From: Myxococcales bacterium
Lineage (GTDB): Bacteria > Myxococcota > Polyangia > Polyangiales > Polyangiaceae
Assembly: GCA_003151595.1 (NCBI GenBank)
Contig: PLXW01000100.1
Location: 1-63,739, forward strand
Reading direction: 5' to 3'
DNA: 63,739 nt
This document shows positions 9,701 through 19,992 of the stretch, in pieces (the stretch's first letter is position 1; the number at the start of each line of letters is the position of its first letter). The notes beneath the pieces are model-generated. The model was not told where the DNA came from. It ran no database searches and saw nothing but the letters and a program-made list of their open reading frames with translations. The translations under genes and the position numbers were made by a program.

Positions 9701-11045
9701 CGCGCGTGAGATCGCGGTACGGCCACGCGCGCTTCACGAGGGCAAACAGGTCCGCCTCGCTCCATCCCTTCTGGTCCCCCTGCGCCGCTGCCGCCGCCAC
9801 GATCTGTTGCGCGAGAATGTCGTTCGCGCCGCGCGGCACCTCGAGCTTGTCGAGCTCGCCCCGCCTCACCGCGTCACAAAGCGCCGCCGCCTCCACCAGC
9901 TCGTCACGACTGGTCGGGAAAATGCGCCCCTTCGGCACGCCGCCCACCTGGTGCTTCGCGCGCCCCACGCGCTGGAGCAACGTCGCGATCGTCCGCGTCG
10001 ATCCGATCTGGCAGACGAGATCCACGTCGCCGATGTCGATCCCGAGCTCGAGCGACGACGTGGCCACGAGGGCGCGCAGCTTCCCGGCCTTCAGGCGCTG
10101 CTCGGCGTCGAACCTGTGCTCGCGCGACAAGCTCCCGTGGTGCGACGTGACCTCGGTCTTGCCGATGCGCGCGCTCAGGTTGAACGCGATGCGCTCGGCC
10201 TGCTTGCGCGTGTTCACGAAGATGAGGGTCGTGCGGTGCTCGCGGATCAACTCGGCGAGCCGGTCGTACGTCTCCTCCCAGGTCTCGCCGCTTTGCACGC
10301 TCTCCATCGGCGACCGCGGGATCTCGATCTGGAGGTCGCGCTCGCGGATGTGCCCTTCGTCGACGATCACGCAATCGGGCGCGCCCGACTTCTTCGTGCG
10401 GGCGCCCACGAGAAAGCTCGCCACCGCCTCGATCGGCTTCTGCGTCGCCGACAATCCGATGCGCACCAGGCGCCGCTCGCACAGCGCTTCGAGCCGCTCG
10501 AGGCTGAGCGCGAGGTGCGCGCCGCGCTTGTTGGGCGCGAGCGCATGGATCTCGTCGACGATCACCGTGCGCACAGTCTTCAGCGCGCGCCGCCCGCTCT
10601 CGCTGGTGAGCAAGATGTAGAGCGACTCGGGCGTGGTCACGAGGATGTGCGGAGGCTTCTTCACCATCCGCGCGCGCTCTTTGGCGGCCGTGTCGCCGGT
10701 GCGCACCGCGGTGCGAATCTCGACGTCGGGCTCGCCGTGCTTCGCGAGCACCGCGCGGATCTCGGCCAGCGGCTGCTCGAGGTTCTTCTGAACGTCGTTG
10801 CTCAGCGCCTTCAGCGGCGACACGTAGAGCACGTGCGTCTCGTCGGCGAGCTCGCCGCGCACGCCGAGCTGCACCAGCGCGTCGATCGCGCACAGGAACG
10901 CCGCGAGCGTCTTGCCTGACCCGGTGGGCGCGGCGAGCAGCGCGTTGTGCCCGCTCTGGATCGCGGGCCACCCGCGCGCCTGAACCGACGTCGGCTCACC
11001 GAAGGCCGAACGGAACCATTCGTGAACGGCGGGGTGAAACTGCAC
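6672..11045 (-). CDS. lhr: Lhr-type ATP-dependent helicase (Lhr core plus long C-terminal domain)
   Basis: This is a large superfamily-2 DNA helicase, about 1457 residues, the usual size of full-length bacterial Lhr. Walker A APTGSGKT is at residues 39-46, a DEIH box (IVDEIHAL) and SAT motif (GLSATQ) follow, then helicase domain 2 with [14 protein letters not shown] and QRVGRAKHQ, a winged-helix/beta-barrel core and the Lhr C-terminal region. Lhr unwinds 3'-tailed DNA and RNA:DNA duplexes and is tied to DNA repair. I chose GTG 11045 because homologues begin just before the F-x-P-A-x-x-x-W-F motif, a GGATGAG sequence precedes it, and the longer ATG at 11135 would overlap the upstream hydrolase by 86 bases. 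The hydrolase gene ends at 11050, so the two are probably co-transcribed. The last 90 bases overlap the convergent lipoprotein gene. Confidence 0.93.
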   Translation of the reverse strand: MQFHPAVHEWFRSAFGEPTSVQARGWPAIQSGHNALLAAPTGSGKTLAAFLCAIDALVQLGVRGELADETHVLYVSPLKALSNDVQKNLEQPLAEIRAVLAKHGEPDVEIRTAVRTGDTAAKERARMVKKPPHILVTTPESLYILLTSESGRRALKTVRTVIVDEIHALAPNKRGAHLALSLERLEALCERRLVRIGLSATQKPIEAVASFLVGARTKKSGAPDCVIVDEGHIRERDLQIEIPRSPMESVQSGETWEETYDRLAELIREHRTTLIFVNTRKQAERIAFNLSARIGKTEVTSHHGSLSREHRFDAEQRLKAGKLRALVATSSLELGIDIGDVDLVCQIGSTRTIATLLQRVGRAKHQVGGVPKGRIFPTSRDELVEAAALCDAVRRGELDKLEVPRGANDILAQQIVAAAAAQGDQKGWSEADLFALVKRAWPYRDLTREEFDAVVAMLADGFVTARGRRGAHLHHDAVNQMIRPRRGARLTAITSGGAIPDVADYDVILEPTDIRVGSLNEDFAIESNAGDIFQLGNVSYRIRRVERGKVRVEDARGAAPTMPFWLGEAPSRSFELSGAVSRLRQNVADDLASGTPAAIARLTRDVGVPEAAAIQIVDYLRLVKETLGAMPTQECLVIERFFDESGGMHLVLHAPFGSRVNRAWGLALRKCFCRKFDFELQAAANEDALLLSLGPAHSFAVDEVWSYLRSTTVRELLVQALLDAPMFATRWRWNAGRALAILRFRGGKKVAPQLQRMEAEDLLAQCFPDQVACQENLVGDREIPDHPLVTQTIADCLTEAMDIEALERVLRLVEASVGSDAPPLRLVARDVTEPSPLASEILNARPYAFLDDAPLEERRTQAVMSRRWLDPSAASDIGALDAAAIAAVCEEAWPEPRDVDEMHDALAVLGFVTDEEARAGQWSAMLDALAASGRAAKMSAANGVWVSAERLPELRAVHLQASFAPAITAPGRFATRVWSREEAIVELVRTRLQGLGPTTVAAVAASLAIDASDASIALAALEAEGFCFRGSFRGAALGNTTTVEYCERRLLARIHRRTLDRLRREIEPVALADFLRFLARWQRLEDPAEGSTGLAHVLRILEGFEAPASSWEHDLLAARTRGYDPSWLDSLCLSGRIAWGRISPPPSGGRASASVRQSPIAIVSREALGVWLGATRTAEPASSEMSADASRVLEHLRDRGAAFFSDLLRGTGLLRAQLELALGELVWRGLVTADSFAGLRALVAIPKKTSARRRVRPHLGIEAAGRWSMIAKHLEVEGDATEAIARALLRRWGVVARKIIEREGGLPPWREILVVYRRLEARGEIRGGRFVAGLTGEQYALPEAIATLRDVRRAPKTGRLLAISAADPLNLVGLLTPGARVTAIRKNRIVFRDGVPLAAREGGETRFLEELPTHERSAVEALLVRDGISRNQLDAAPGAAMERRAAIVVGDARRARA

Positions 11046-11049
11046 GCGC

Positions 11050-11823
11050 TCATCCAAGCACTCGAATGGGCGGGTCGCCAGCGTCGGCGGGGAGATCCGC
11101 GACGATCCATGACAACATTTGGTCGAGCACGTCATCGGTGCCGTCTTCGGCGACGTACGTGTGGCCGACGCGGCCGAGGCTGCCGAAGCGCGCGGCGATG
11201 CCCGACTCGGGCTGCGCGAGCGCGCGCGGTGTCGCGCTCATGATCGGGAACATCATGTCGTACGCGCCGCACACGAAGGCGACGCGGGGGACGCGCGCTG
11301 CGCGCAAGCGATCGACGGCGCGCGTGTCGGCCCCGAGGAGGAGCATTCCGGCGAAGCGCCCGGGCTGCGCGCGCGCGATGTCCATCGCGACGTACGACCC
11401 TTGCGAGAAGCCGATGAGAACGACGGGGGCATGTCGCGACTCGGGCCATTGCGCGCGCGACGCTTCGAGCGCGGCGTCGACGACGGCGATCTTGTCGTCG
11501 ATCGATCCGCCCCACGCCGAGCCTCCGTTACCGCAGGCGACGTTCGCTTGAGGGCAGACGAGCCAGCCGGGCGCGCCTTCGAAGTGACCGCATCCGTTCT
11601 GCGTGAGACCGCACACGCCGTGCAAGTAGACGAACGTGGCGCGCGCGTTCGCGCAATCGGCGGGCGGTGCGCCGAAGACGGGACGCGCGCCGGCGACGAG
11701 CTGCACGACGCGGCTCGCGGGGGCGGCGACGGTGGCATGAGCACCGTTGCCGGCGCGCGCGCGGGGAGCGACGAGGAGGACGAGAGCGATGAAGAGCGCG
11801 GCGAGAGCGGCGGTTCGGTTCAC
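11050..11823 (-). CDS. Secreted alpha/beta hydrolase (esterase/dienelactone-hydrolase type)
   Basis: The 257-residue protein has a signal peptide ([19 protein letters not shown]) and an alpha/beta hydrolase fold. A nucleophile elbow GFSQGS lies near residue 144, an acid in GAYDMMFP, and a His in [12 protein letters not shown], giving a likely Ser-Asp-His triad. The early YLHGVCG segment would form the oxyanion hole. Several Cys residues in the first third ([31 protein letters not shown]) suggest disulfides, fitting an exported enzyme. The start is GTG 11823. The stop lies five bases before the chosen lhr start. The substrate cannot be read from the sequence; a carboxylesterase or short-chain depolymerase is plausible. 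Confidence 0.82.
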   Translation of the reverse strand: MNRTAALAALFIALVLLVAPRARAGNGAHATVAAPASRVVQLVAGARPVFGAPPADCANARATFVYLHGVCGLTQNGCGHFEGAPGWLVCPQANVACGNGGSAWGGSIDDKIAVVDAALEASRAQWPESRHAPVVLIGFSQGSYVAMDIARAQPGRFAGMLLLGADTRAVDRLRAARVPRVAFVCGAYDMMFPIMSATPRALAQPESGIAARFGSLGRVGHTYVAEDGTDDVLDQMLSWIVADLPADAGDPPIRVLG

Positions 11824-11862
11824 ACTCGTGGGTCGCGCGAGGGCGAGGGAGTGTGACGCGAG

Positions 11863-12624
<762 letters not shown>

Positions 12625-12670
12625 TTCCTTCGTACGTCGCTGGAGCCTCGAAAGTTGTGACCAACAATCG

Positions 12671-13561
12671 TCATTTCTCGCTCTTTGCCGGTGGCGCGGT
12701 GAGGAACGCGAGCACCACGGCGTTCCATTGCGCCGGATTCTCGATGACCACTTCGTGCCCCGCGCCGGGGAGAATCGCCAGCTGCGCGTTCGGGATCGCT
12801 CCTGCCAGGGCGACGGTATGCGACGTGCGAACCATGTCGTGATCGCCGGCGATGACGAGCGTGGGCGCCTTGATGGTCGCCAGATCCTTCGTCGTCCAAT
12901 TGGGCTCGCTCAACCACATCTTGCGAATGCGCTCGAAGACGACGGGCCAATGCGCCGCGCCATCCGGCGACGTCTTCGCATACGACTCGCGAACCTCGGC
13001 CGGCCACTCCGACGCCTTCGCCGCTTTCACGAACTCGAGCGCCTGCGGGTCGATGCCGTCGGTCGAATAGTTCCCGCCGGTCGACACGACCTTGGCCACC
13101 AGCGACGGATGATGCATCGCGATGTCGAGCGCCATGATCGCGCCGTCGCTCCATCCGACGAAGGCCGCGTTCGTGACGCCCAGCTGCCCGAGGAGATCGA
13201 CGACGTCCTCGGAGAGCGTGTCGTAGCCCATTGGGCGCTTCGCATCGTCGTTCGTCTTGCCGTTTCCCATGTGGTCGATGGCGATGACGTCGAACTTCTG
13301 CGCGAAGGCCGGGAGCGCCGCGCCCCAGCACAGGTCCACGCTGCCGGTTCCCGCTTCGAGCAGGACGAGCGTCGGCCCCTTCCCTTGCCGCACGTAGTGC
13401 ATCCGGAGGCCGTGCACGGAGGCGAAGCCGTCTTGCGCCGACGGGATCGAAGCGGCGATGCTTGCAGGCGGTGACGGCAACGACGGGGGCGCGGCAGCCG
13501 GAAGGGCCGGCGCGCCACATGCCGTGAGCGCGAGCGCGACGAGGCTGGATCGAATGTTCAT
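12671..13561 (-). CDS. Lipoprotein alpha/beta hydrolase
   Basis: The 296-residue protein has a lipobox (LVALALTACG) and then an alpha/beta hydrolase domain. The oxyanion region is LLEAGTGSVD, the nucleophile elbow VGWSDGAI, the acid AGDHDM and the catalytic His GAGHEV. It most resembles the broad haloperoxidase/proline-iminopeptidase/esterase group and should act on small esters or amides on the cell surface. ATG 13561 is supported by a good AGGAG ribosome-binding site 8-10 bases upstream. Its start is only 43 bases from the divergent kinase gene at 13605, so the two promoters must overlap. The next gene downstream is the membrane-anchored sigma factor. Confidence 0.87.
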   Translation of the reverse strand: MNIRSSLVALALTACGAPALPAAAPPSLPSPPASIAASIPSAQDGFASVHGLRMHYVRQGKGPTLVLLEAGTGSVDLCWGAALPAFAQKFDVIAIDHMGNGKTNDDAKRPMGYDTLSEDVVDLLGQLGVTNAAFVGWSDGAIMALDIAMHHPSLVAKVVSTGGNYSTDGIDPQALEFVKAAKASEWPAEVRESYAKTSPDGAAHWPVVFERIRKMWLSEPNWTTKDLATIKAPTLVIAGDHDMVRTSHTVALAGAIPNAQLAILPGAGHEVVIENPAQWNAVVLAFLTAPPAKSEK

Positions 13562-13604
13562 GGTCTGACTCCTTTGATCGGATGGAGTAGGCCTCTTTTG
13601 GTTT

Positions 13605-16367
13605 GTGAACCTGCGCGTGAAAGAAAAAGTGGAGGGGACTCCTTTGGGTGGGCGGGACGACACGAAAGACGCTGGGAGCGACTCGGACGAGGCGTTCCTT
13701 CGCGACGTGGCGCGGATCGACGAGGCCCCGCCCGAACGCGCCGCGGGGGTGCGCGTCGGTCATTTCGTTCTGCGCGGTGAGCTGGGCCGCGGGGGAATGG
13801 GGATCGTGTACCGCGCCGACGACGAGAAGCTCGCGCGCACCGTGGCGCTCAAGGTCCTCCCCGGCGGGAAGGAGAGTGACCCGCATCGGCGCGCGCGCTT
13901 CTTGCGCGAGGCGCGATCGGCCGCCTCGCTCGTGCACGCGAACGTCGCGGCCATCTACGAGATCGGCGACGCCGACGGCAGCCTCTACATCGCGATGGAG
14001 CTCGTCGTGGGCGAGAGCCTTCGCGCGCGACTCCTGTCACGAAAGCAGCTCGCGATCGACGAGGCGATCCGGATCGCGAAAGGGATCGCGAGGGGGCTCG
14101 CTGCAGCGCACGCCAAGGGGATCATCCATCGCGATCTGAAGCCCGAGAACGTGATGCTCGACGTCGAAGGCGAGCCGAAGATCCTCGACTTCGGTCTGGC
14201 CAAGCTGCGCGCGACGCACGAGACGCCGCGCGACGTGCTGGAGCAGCAGGCGACCGACGCGGTGCTCACGGAAGAGGGGCTGCTGCTCGGCACGCCGGGG
14301 TACATGTCGCCCGAGCAGGCGCGCGGAAAGGACGTGGACGCGCGCAGCGACGTCTTCTCGTTCGGCGTGATGCTGTACGAGATGATCGGCGGCATACGTC
14401 CATTCGTGGGCGCGTCGGCGATGGACGTCGCGATCGCCACGGCGCGCGACGAAGCGCCGCCCCTGTCGAAGCTGAACGCGAGCGTGCCCGCGGAGGTCGA
14501 GTCGCTCGTCGCGACGTGCCTCGCGAAGGCCCCCGACGCGCGATTCGCGACCGCGCGCGAGATCCTCGACGCGTTGCAAGCGATCGATGCGTCGAGCGAC
14601 GGTCCGCACTCGCGTGGGTCGGGGCGACGGGATGCGCGCGTGATCAGCACGCGCACGGATCTGGCCGTCACCGCGGCGCACGGGCGATCGAGCGTGCGGA
14701 TCGCGATCGCATTCTCGATCGCGGCCGCGCTCGGCCTAGGCACGGTGTTCTGGAAGACGCGCGCGCCTCGAGCCACGCCGCTCTCTTCGACGTCGGCTGC
14801 GGTCGACTCCGGTTCGCCTCGTCCGAGAGCCCTCACGGAGTACCCGCACCCGAAGGCCGAGAACCCGGTCGCGGCTGCTGCCTACGTCTCGGCGCTCCAG
14901 AGCTTGCGTGACGGTTCGCTCACCAACGCGAACATCGATCTCGAACGGGCCACCGCGCTGGAGCCGACGTTCGCCGCCGCTCAGCTGCGGCTCATGATCG
15001 ACTGGGGGGACGGATCTCCGGAACGCTATGCAGCGGCCTCGCAGTTTCGCGCCGCCCTCGACGCGCGCGATCGCATGCTCCTCCTTCCCGCCGAGGCGAT
15101 GACGCACGACCCGATCGATTGGAACGAGGTCGCGGCGCGCCTTCACGCGGCGCTCGAGCGCTTCCCGGACGACCCGGAGACGCTCTTCGCGTTCGGCATG
15201 ATCCTCTTGAACACGGATCGGCTACCGGAGTCGCGCGCGGCGTTCGAGCGGGCGCTCGCGATCGATCCGGAGTTCGCGGGCGCCATCTGGGGGATCTCGC
15301 AGACGTACCAAAACGCCGGCGATGACGAGCAGACGCTTCGTGTGGTGGACCGCTGCCTCGCGCTCCAGCCCTCGGCCGCGAGCTGCCTGCGTATCAGGGC
15401 GCTGATCGCGCAGAGTCGAGGTCAGTGCGACACGTACGAAGCGGCCGCGCGTCAGATGATCGCGATGGAGCCGAAGGGGCCGCGCGCGCACTGGTTTCTC
15501 GCCGATGCGATCGCCGTTCGCGGAGCTTCGGTCGAGAGCGTGACGACGGTGCTCGAGAAGAAGTCGGCGCTCATCGTCGCGATCGATCCGACCCACGCTC
15601 CCAACACGAAGGCCGGCAACGATCTCGCCCTCGGCGGGCTCACGGGCGATTTCCCGAGGCTCGAAGAGTCGCAGCACGTCGTGGAGCGATTGGACGCGAA
15701 CGAGTCGAGCGAAGCCGGGCACACGACGCAGGCGCTGAACCTCATCATGGTGGCCGAAGAGGAAGGTGACCGCGCCAGAGCGCTGTCGATCGCCGAGTCG
15801 TTCGTTCAAAGAGGCGCGGCCTGGACGCCGAACGACTCGAGCGTGCGCCTCTACCTTCTGTTCGCGCGTCATCATGCCGGGCGAATCAGCCTCGCGGAGC
15901 TCCAGAAAGGAGTCGCCGCGATCGAGCAAGACAACCTCGCGCGCGCGGCGCACAGGGACGCCGCGGACGTGAGAATCATCGACCACGGGCGCTATGCCGA
16001 AGGGGACGAGATCGCGGACGCGCTTCGCTACGTCGACCGACCTTCGCCCAACGTGGACCTCGAGGCGATACGAGGGAGACTCCTGTTGGCGGCCGGCCGA
16101 GTCGACGAAGCGATTCCGCCGTTGCGTCGCGCCGCCGGCGTCTGCCGGATACTCCCCGTCGACGGCGGCGGCTCGTGGCAGGGGTATCAAGCCTTCGGCT
16201 ACATGCGATCGCACCTATGGCTCGGCCAGGCGCTCGAAGCGAGAGGCGACAAGGCCGGCGCGTGCGAGGCGTACGGCGTGGTGACGACGCGCTGGAAGAA
16301 CGCCAAGCCGCGATCGATCACGCTGGAGAAAGCGAAAGAGCGCGCGCGTGCGCTCGCGTGTCCATGA
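13605..16367 (+). CDS. Transmembrane Ser/Thr protein kinase with external TPR domain
   Basis: This is a 920-residue kinase. A Gly loop (LGRGGMGIVY, near 60), catalytic Lys (VALKVL), HRDLKPEN catalytic loop, DFG and GTPGYMSPEQ activation segment mark a complete Hanks-type domain at about 53-325. One membrane helix lies at about 366-384. The remaining 500 residues are helical TPR-type repeats (for example AHWFLADAIAVRG, and AFERALAIDPEFAGAIW), placed outside the membrane if topology is as usual. The kinase is translationally coupled to an ECF sigma factor: the ATG of that gene overlaps this stop codon (ATGA). Phosphorylation of the sigma factor by the kinase is therefore the likely job, as known for several ECF groups paired with kinases. 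The start is GTG 13605. Confidence 0.93.
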   Translation: MNLRVKEKVEGTPLGGRDDTKDAGSDSDEAFLRDVARIDEAPPERAAGVRVGHFVLRGELGRGGMGIVYRADDEKLARTVALKVLPGGKESDPHRRARFLREARSAASLVHANVAAIYEIGDADGSLYIAMELVVGESLRARLLSRKQLAIDEAIRIAKGIARGLAAAHAKGIIHRDLKPENVMLDVEGEPKILDFGLAKLRATHETPRDVLEQQATDAVLTEEGLLLGTPGYMSPEQARGKDVDARSDVFSFGVMLYEMIGGIRPFVGASAMDVAIATARDEAPPLSKLNASVPAEVESLVATCLAKAPDARFATAREILDALQAIDASSDGPHSRGSGRRDARVISTRTDLAVTAAHGRSSVRIAIAFSIAAALGLGTVFWKTRAPRATPLSSTSAAVDSGSPRPRALTEYPHPKAENPVAAAAYVSALQSLRDGSLTNANIDLERATALEPTFAAAQLRLMIDWGDGSPERYAAASQFRAALDARDRMLLLPAEAMTHDPIDWNEVAARLHAALERFPDDPETLFAFGMILLNTDRLPESRAAFERALAIDPEFAGAIWGISQTYQNAGDDEQTLRVVDRCLALQPSAASCLRIRALIAQSRGQCDTYEAAARQMIAMEPKGPRAHWFLADAIAVRGASVESVTTVLEKKSALIVAIDPTHAPNTKAGNDLALGGLTGDFPRLEESQHVVERLDANESSEAGHTTQALNLIMVAEEEGDRARALSIAESFVQRGAAWTPNDSSVRLYLLFARHHAGRISLAELQKGVAAIEQDNLARAAHRDAADVRIIDHGRYAEGDEIADALRYVDRPSPNVDLEAIRGRLLLAAGRVDEAIPPLRRAAGVCRILPVDGGGSWQGYQAFGYMRSHLWLGQALEARGDKAGACEAYGVVTTRWKNAKPRSITLEKAKERARALACP

Positions 16368-17002
16368 GCGCGATGGTCGCCGCGGAGCGCCCGGACGTCG
16401 AAGACGCGGCACGACGTGCGTGCGATCGCGGCGACTACCAGGCTGCGACGACGAGCGCGCTGCGCGCGTACGGACCCGAGGTTCTAGGGTTCCTGCGCGC
16501 GTTCCTTCGACGAGACGAAGACGCGAGCGACGTGTTCGCGGTGTTCGCGGAGGATCTCTGGAAGAGCCTGGCGACGTTCGCGTGGGAGTGCTCGCTGCGA
16601 ACGTGGGCGTACACGCTGGCGCGACGAGCCTCCTACCGAACGATGAAGCGCGCGCGACGCGCCAGCGCGAAGAACACGAGCGACTCGGTGCTCGAAGAGG
16701 TCGTCGCCAAGGTGCGCACCGAGACGCTGACCTACCTGCGCACGGAGAAAAAGACCAAGCTTCGCGCGCTGCGCGAGTCGCTCCCCGAGGCCGATCAGAT
16801 GCTCCTCGTCTTGCGCGTCGATCGCGGCCTCGCGTGGGACGAGCTCGCGCGCGTGCTGTCGGAGGCGCAGACCGATACGGATGCCGACGAGCTCAGACGC
16901 GAGGCCGCGCGGCTTAGGAAACGCTTTCAGCTCGTGAAGGAGAAGCTCGTCGCGCGGGCGAAGAAGGAGGGGCTCTATTCGTCGCGCGACGGCGGCGACT
17001 GA
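16364..17002 (+). CDS. ECF sigma factor coupled to the upstream kinase
   Basis: The 212-residue protein has sigma region 2 (about 30-95; YGPEVLGFLRAFLRRDEDASD in bases 16466-16530, then SLRTWAYTLARRASYR) and region 4 (about 150-205, including LPEADQMLLVLRVDRGLAWDELARVL). The region-4 helix-turn-helix is divergent and the recognition helix is followed by a long Arg/Lys-rich helix. ATG 16364 overlaps the TGA of the kinase gene, so the two are made together. No anti-sigma gene is next to it, which fits sigma factors controlled by phosphorylation rather than by sequestration. The gene ends seven bases from the stop of the convergent DUF3052 gene. Confidence 0.88.
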   Translation: MSAMVAAERPDVEDAARRACDRGDYQAATTSALRAYGPEVLGFLRAFLRRDEDASDVFAVFAEDLWKSLATFAWECSLRTWAYTLARRASYRTMKRARRASAKNTSDSVLEEVVAKVRTETLTYLRTEKKTKLRALRESLPEADQMLLVLRVDRGLAWDELARVLSEAQTDTDADELRREAARLRKRFQLVKEKLVARAKKEGLYSSRDGGD

Positions 17003-17009
17003 TCCGCGC

Positions 17010-17429
17010 TCACCGCTTCGCCAGCGGAATGACGAACTTCTCCGCCGTGTGCGTCTCCGAGTATCGCGCCACCTTCACATCGACGAGCCCCGCCTCGATC
17101 CCCGCCGCGCGCACCGCGTTCTCCGCGACGCCGTTCTTCCCCTTCGGGCGCACGGTCCACAGCGCGCCGTTCCTCGCGAGCTTCGCGATGAGCGACGGGA
17201 GGCGCGCCAGGTCACTCTCGGCGTTCACGCCGAAGAGGATCACGTCAACCTCGCCGCGCGGCGCTCCCTGCTTCACCTTCGCGCCAACCGCCGCGAGACC
17301 ATCGGCCAGCGCCTCGTCCGCGAGCGCGACCATGGCCACGCGCGAGCCCGGTTTCACGCTGAGCTTCTCGACGATCCCCTTCTCCTGCGCCTTCGTTTCG
17401 CAGGCGTCGCCACGCTTCTTCTGCGCCAT
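17010..17429 (-). CDS. DUF3052 family protein
   Basis: A 139-residue cytoplasmic protein of the DUF3052 family, recognisable from EKLSVKPGSRVAMVALADE near the start, VDVILFGVNAESDL in the middle and LWTVRPKGKNGVAENAVRAAG. Members resemble the nucleotide-binding half of a small methyltransferase-like fold, but I know of no firm activity. An in-frame ATG at 17462 would add 11 residues. I chose 17429 because a GGGGG tract stands just before it and homologues start close to this point. It is convergent with the ECF sigma gene and divergent from the potassium channel gene. Confidence 0.85.
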   Translation of the reverse strand: MAQKKRGDACETKAQEKGIVEKLSVKPGSRVAMVALADEALADGLAAVGAKVKQGAPRGEVDVILFGVNAESDLARLPSLIAKLARNGALWTVRPKGKNGVAENAVRAAGIEAGLVDVKVARYSETHTAEKFVIPLAKR

Positions 17430-17511
17430 GCCCCCGATGCTCGCGCGCTCCCGCTCGGTCATGCAAGCCCACGCTTCTCATCGCGCGCGCACACCGTCAT
17501 CATGCGCGCCC

Positions 17512-18411
17512 ATGGCTCGGCGCTCGAACAACAGCAACGAAGACCCCCGCTCGTACGAGGTCCGCATCATCGGCGCGAAGCGCGTCTACGGCGACTGGTA
17601 CCACGTGTTCCTGCGCGTCACGTGGGCGGCGCTCATCGCGTTCATCTCCGTCGCGTTCCTCTTTCTCAACTTCGTCTTCGCCTTGCTCTACGTCGCCGTC
17701 GGCGGCGTGACGAACGCGCGCCCAGGCTCGCTGGTCGATGCCTTCTACTTCAGCGTGCAGACGATGGGGACGATCGGCTACGGCGCGATGTACCCGGCGT
17801 CGAACGGCGCGAACGTGCTCGTGGTCGCCGAGTCGGTGGTGAGCCTCATCGTGACGGCGCTCGCCACGGGGCTCGTGTTCGCGAAGTTCGCCCGCCCCAT
17901 CGGCCGCGTCGCCTTCTCGCGCAACGCGGTCGTCGGTCCGATGGACGGCATCCCCACGCTGATGATCCGCGTCGGCAACGAGCGCGGCAACTCGATCGTC
18001 GAAGCCACCGCGCGCGTGAACCTGATGCGCACGGTGCGCACGAAGGAGGGGCAGGTCTTCTACAAGCTGTTCGACCTTCCGCTCCTTCGCGATCGAAGCC
18101 CCGCGGTCACGCGCTCGTGGACGGTGCAGCACCGCATTGACGAAGCCAGCCCTCTCTTCGGCGCGACGCCCGAATCGCTGAAGACCGACGACGCCGAGGT
18201 CCTCATCACGCTCACCGGCACCGACGACACGTCGTACCAACCTGTGCACGCGCGCCGCACGTACGAGCAGAACGAGATCCTCTGGGGCGCGCGACACGCC
18301 GACGTCCTCTCCGAGACGCCCGACGGGAACATGATCCTCGACGTGCGTCGCTTCCACGAGATCGTGCAGACCGAGCCGACAGCGACTTTTCCCTACCCGC
18401 GCGCGCCGTGA
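17512..18411 (+). CDS. Inward-rectifier-type potassium channel (KirBac family)
   Basis: The 299-residue protein has two membrane helices (about 38-65 and 100-125) around a pore loop with the selectivity filter TIGYG at residues 87-91. A beta-rich cytoplasmic domain of about 165 residues typical of Kir channels follows. The slide-helix region (YEVRIIGAKRVYGDWYHVFLR in bases 17557-17620) and the NERGNSIVEATARV strand pair in the cytoplasmic domain also match. It would form a tetrameric K+ channel in the inner membrane. ATG 17512 is the first in-frame start after the divergent DUF3052 promoter region. No regulatory neighbour is evident. Confidence 0.93.
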   Translation: MARRSNNSNEDPRSYEVRIIGAKRVYGDWYHVFLRVTWAALIAFISVAFLFLNFVFALLYVAVGGVTNARPGSLVDAFYFSVQTMGTIGYGAMYPASNGANVLVVAESVVSLIVTALATGLVFAKFARPIGRVAFSRNAVVGPMDGIPTLMIRVGNERGNSIVEATARVNLMRTVRTKEGQVFYKLFDLPLLRDRSPAVTRSWTVQHRIDEASPLFGATPESLKTDDAEVLITLTGTDDTSYQPVHARRTYEQNEILWGARHADVLSETPDGNMILDVRRFHEIVQTEPTATFPYPRAP

Positions 18412-18444
18412 CCTTCACGGGTTGTTCGTTGCGCCTCGTGCACT

Positions 18445-18450
18445 TACCCT
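18445..18450 (+). promoter_or_regulatory. Candidate -10 hexamer TACCCT
   Basis: TACCCT lies 10 bases before ATG 18461, placing transcription start almost at the start codon. A TTGTTC at 18422-18427 is 17 bases upstream and could be a weak -35 box. Confidence 0.45.
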
Positions 18451-18460
18451 CGTGGGTCGA

Positions 18461-19969
18461 ATGACTCAGACACCGAAGCCGCTGCTCGATCGGCTCCCCG
18501 CCATCCCGCCGCGCCCCAGCTCGAAGACGAACATCCCGCAGCAGGGGAAGGAAGAGGCGGCGCGGAAACGGCTCACGGCGAAGCTCGAGGCGATGAGCAC
18601 CGACCAGCTCGCCCCGCCGGCGGTCGACCCGCGCACGGCCGCGGTCGCGGCGTTGATGGTGGCGAATTTCGTGGGCGACGAAGACACGCGCAAGCGCTTC
18701 ATGCCGCTCGTGGGGGCGAAGCTGTTCGACTCGGCCGCGCTGGAAGATCTCCCGGTCGCCGCGCGGTTCGTGCTGCGCATCTTGCCGAAGCTCGGCGCCG
18801 ATCTCGATCAGCGCGGCGTCGCGCTCCCCGACGGTCTCGTCGCCAAGGCACGCTTGATGAAGGAGTCGCTCGCTCGCCTCGCCGAGCGTCACCTCGCCGA
18901 TCTCGACGACGCGCACGGGCGCCTGGTCACGATTCGCCTCGGCGACGGCGCGGCCGACACGGTCTACGACCTGCGCATGCTGGCCGATCTGTACCGCGAT
19001 CACGGCGAGACGCTCGCCGCCGAGGCGGGGAGCGCGTACCGGAGCGAGAGCGAGCGTGAAGCGCGCGCGCTGGCGCAGCAGCTGGAAGACGCCCTGCTCG
19101 GCCCGCAGTCGCCGGAAGACGCCGAGTGGCGCGCGTACTTGCTCCGCGCGCTCGCGATGCTCGTGCCGATCTACGAAGACGTGTGTCGTGCCGGGCGCTT
19201 CCTCTTTCATCACGAGCGACCGGAGGCGCGGTTCCCCACGCTCGCGTCGGTGGCGCGCGTTCGGCGGCGATTGAAGCGCGAGTCGGCGCGGCGCACCGAG
19301 AGCAGCCCGACCATCCCCGCGGCGCGCACGTCGCGACCGGCCGCGAAGTCGATTCCGCCGGAGGTCTCGCTGGTCGACGTCTCGGCCGAAGACGAGCAAG
19401 CGCTCGCCGGCGTGCTCTCGGCCGCGCCGCCGGCGGTGTCTTCGCAGCCGGACGTGGGCGCGACGATCGTGAGCATCGCGCCGGAGGACGTCGCCTTCAC
19501 GATCTCCGAAGCGCCGCACCCCGCGCACGTCGCGCCGCCGCTCCCGCCGCCACGCACGGCAGCCGTTCCGGCGAGCCTCGATCTGATCGAAGCGGTCACG
19601 CTCGACTTCTCGGCCCCCTCGGCCGCGGAGGACGCCGACACGAACCTCGACACCGCCGATCTCGATCTCGAGGTCACGTACGCGAGCGAATCGAATTTCT
19701 ACGCCGACCTCTCGGGCGACGATCTGGGTCTCTTCGTGGCGACGTTCGTGGTGAAGCCGCCGGGGACTCCGCTCGCTGTGCGGTTGACGGTGCCGCAGCT
19801 CGACGAGGCGATCCTGGTGAGCGGTACGGTGCGCTGGGTGCGCGAGTTCTCGCCGTCGATCGAAGCGCCGCCGGGCATGGGCGTCGCACTGCGCCCGGTC
19901 GATGCGCGATCGCGTGGCGCGATCGACGCCTTCATGAAGGTGCGCGCGCCGATTCTCCACGACGACTGA
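18461..19969 (+). CDS. Protein with C-terminal PilZ-like (TIGR02266-type) domain
   Basis: The 502-residue cytoplasmic protein has a helical N-terminal half (residues 20-270, with many charged helices such as KARLMKESLARLAERHLADL in bases 18846-18905). A low-complexity Ala/Pro/Ser linker spans about 285-400. The C-terminal domain of about 100 residues has strands NFYADLSGDDLGLFVAT, VRLTVPQLDEAILVSGTVRWVRE and the closing PGMGVALRPVDARSRGAIDAF. That end resembles the PilZ-like domains of myxobacterial TIGR02266 proteins, where GMGV(A/G)F closes the fold. The canonical RxxxR di-GMP motif is absent, so di-GMP binding is doubtful. The epimerase gene starts 23 bases downstream and is probably co-transcribed. 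Confidence 0.72.
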   Translation: MTQTPKPLLDRLPAIPPRPSSKTNIPQQGKEEAARKRLTAKLEAMSTDQLAPPAVDPRTAAVAALMVANFVGDEDTRKRFMPLVGAKLFDSAALEDLPVAARFVLRILPKLGADLDQRGVALPDGLVAKARLMKESLARLAERHLADLDDAHGRLVTIRLGDGAADTVYDLRMLADLYRDHGETLAAEAGSAYRSESEREARALAQQLEDALLGPQSPEDAEWRAYLLRALAMLVPIYEDVCRAGRFLFHHERPEARFPTLASVARVRRRLKRESARRTESSPTIPAARTSRPAAKSIPPEVSLVDVSAEDEQALAGVLSAAPPAVSSQPDVGATIVSIAPEDVAFTISEAPHPAHVAPPLPPPRTAAVPASLDLIEAVTLDFSAPSAAEDADTNLDTADLDLEVTYASESNFYADLSGDDLGLFVATFVVKPPGTPLAVRLTVPQLDEAILVSGTVRWVREFSPSIEAPPGMGVALRPVDARSRGAIDAFMKVRAPILHDD

Positions 19970-19992
19970 GCCGGCGCGGAGCGAAGACGATC

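Noticed and set aside
11046..11135. ATG start of the Lhr helicase at 11135
   Set aside because: It would overlap the upstream hydrolase by 86 bases and add 30 residues not seen in the family; GTG 11045 fits better.
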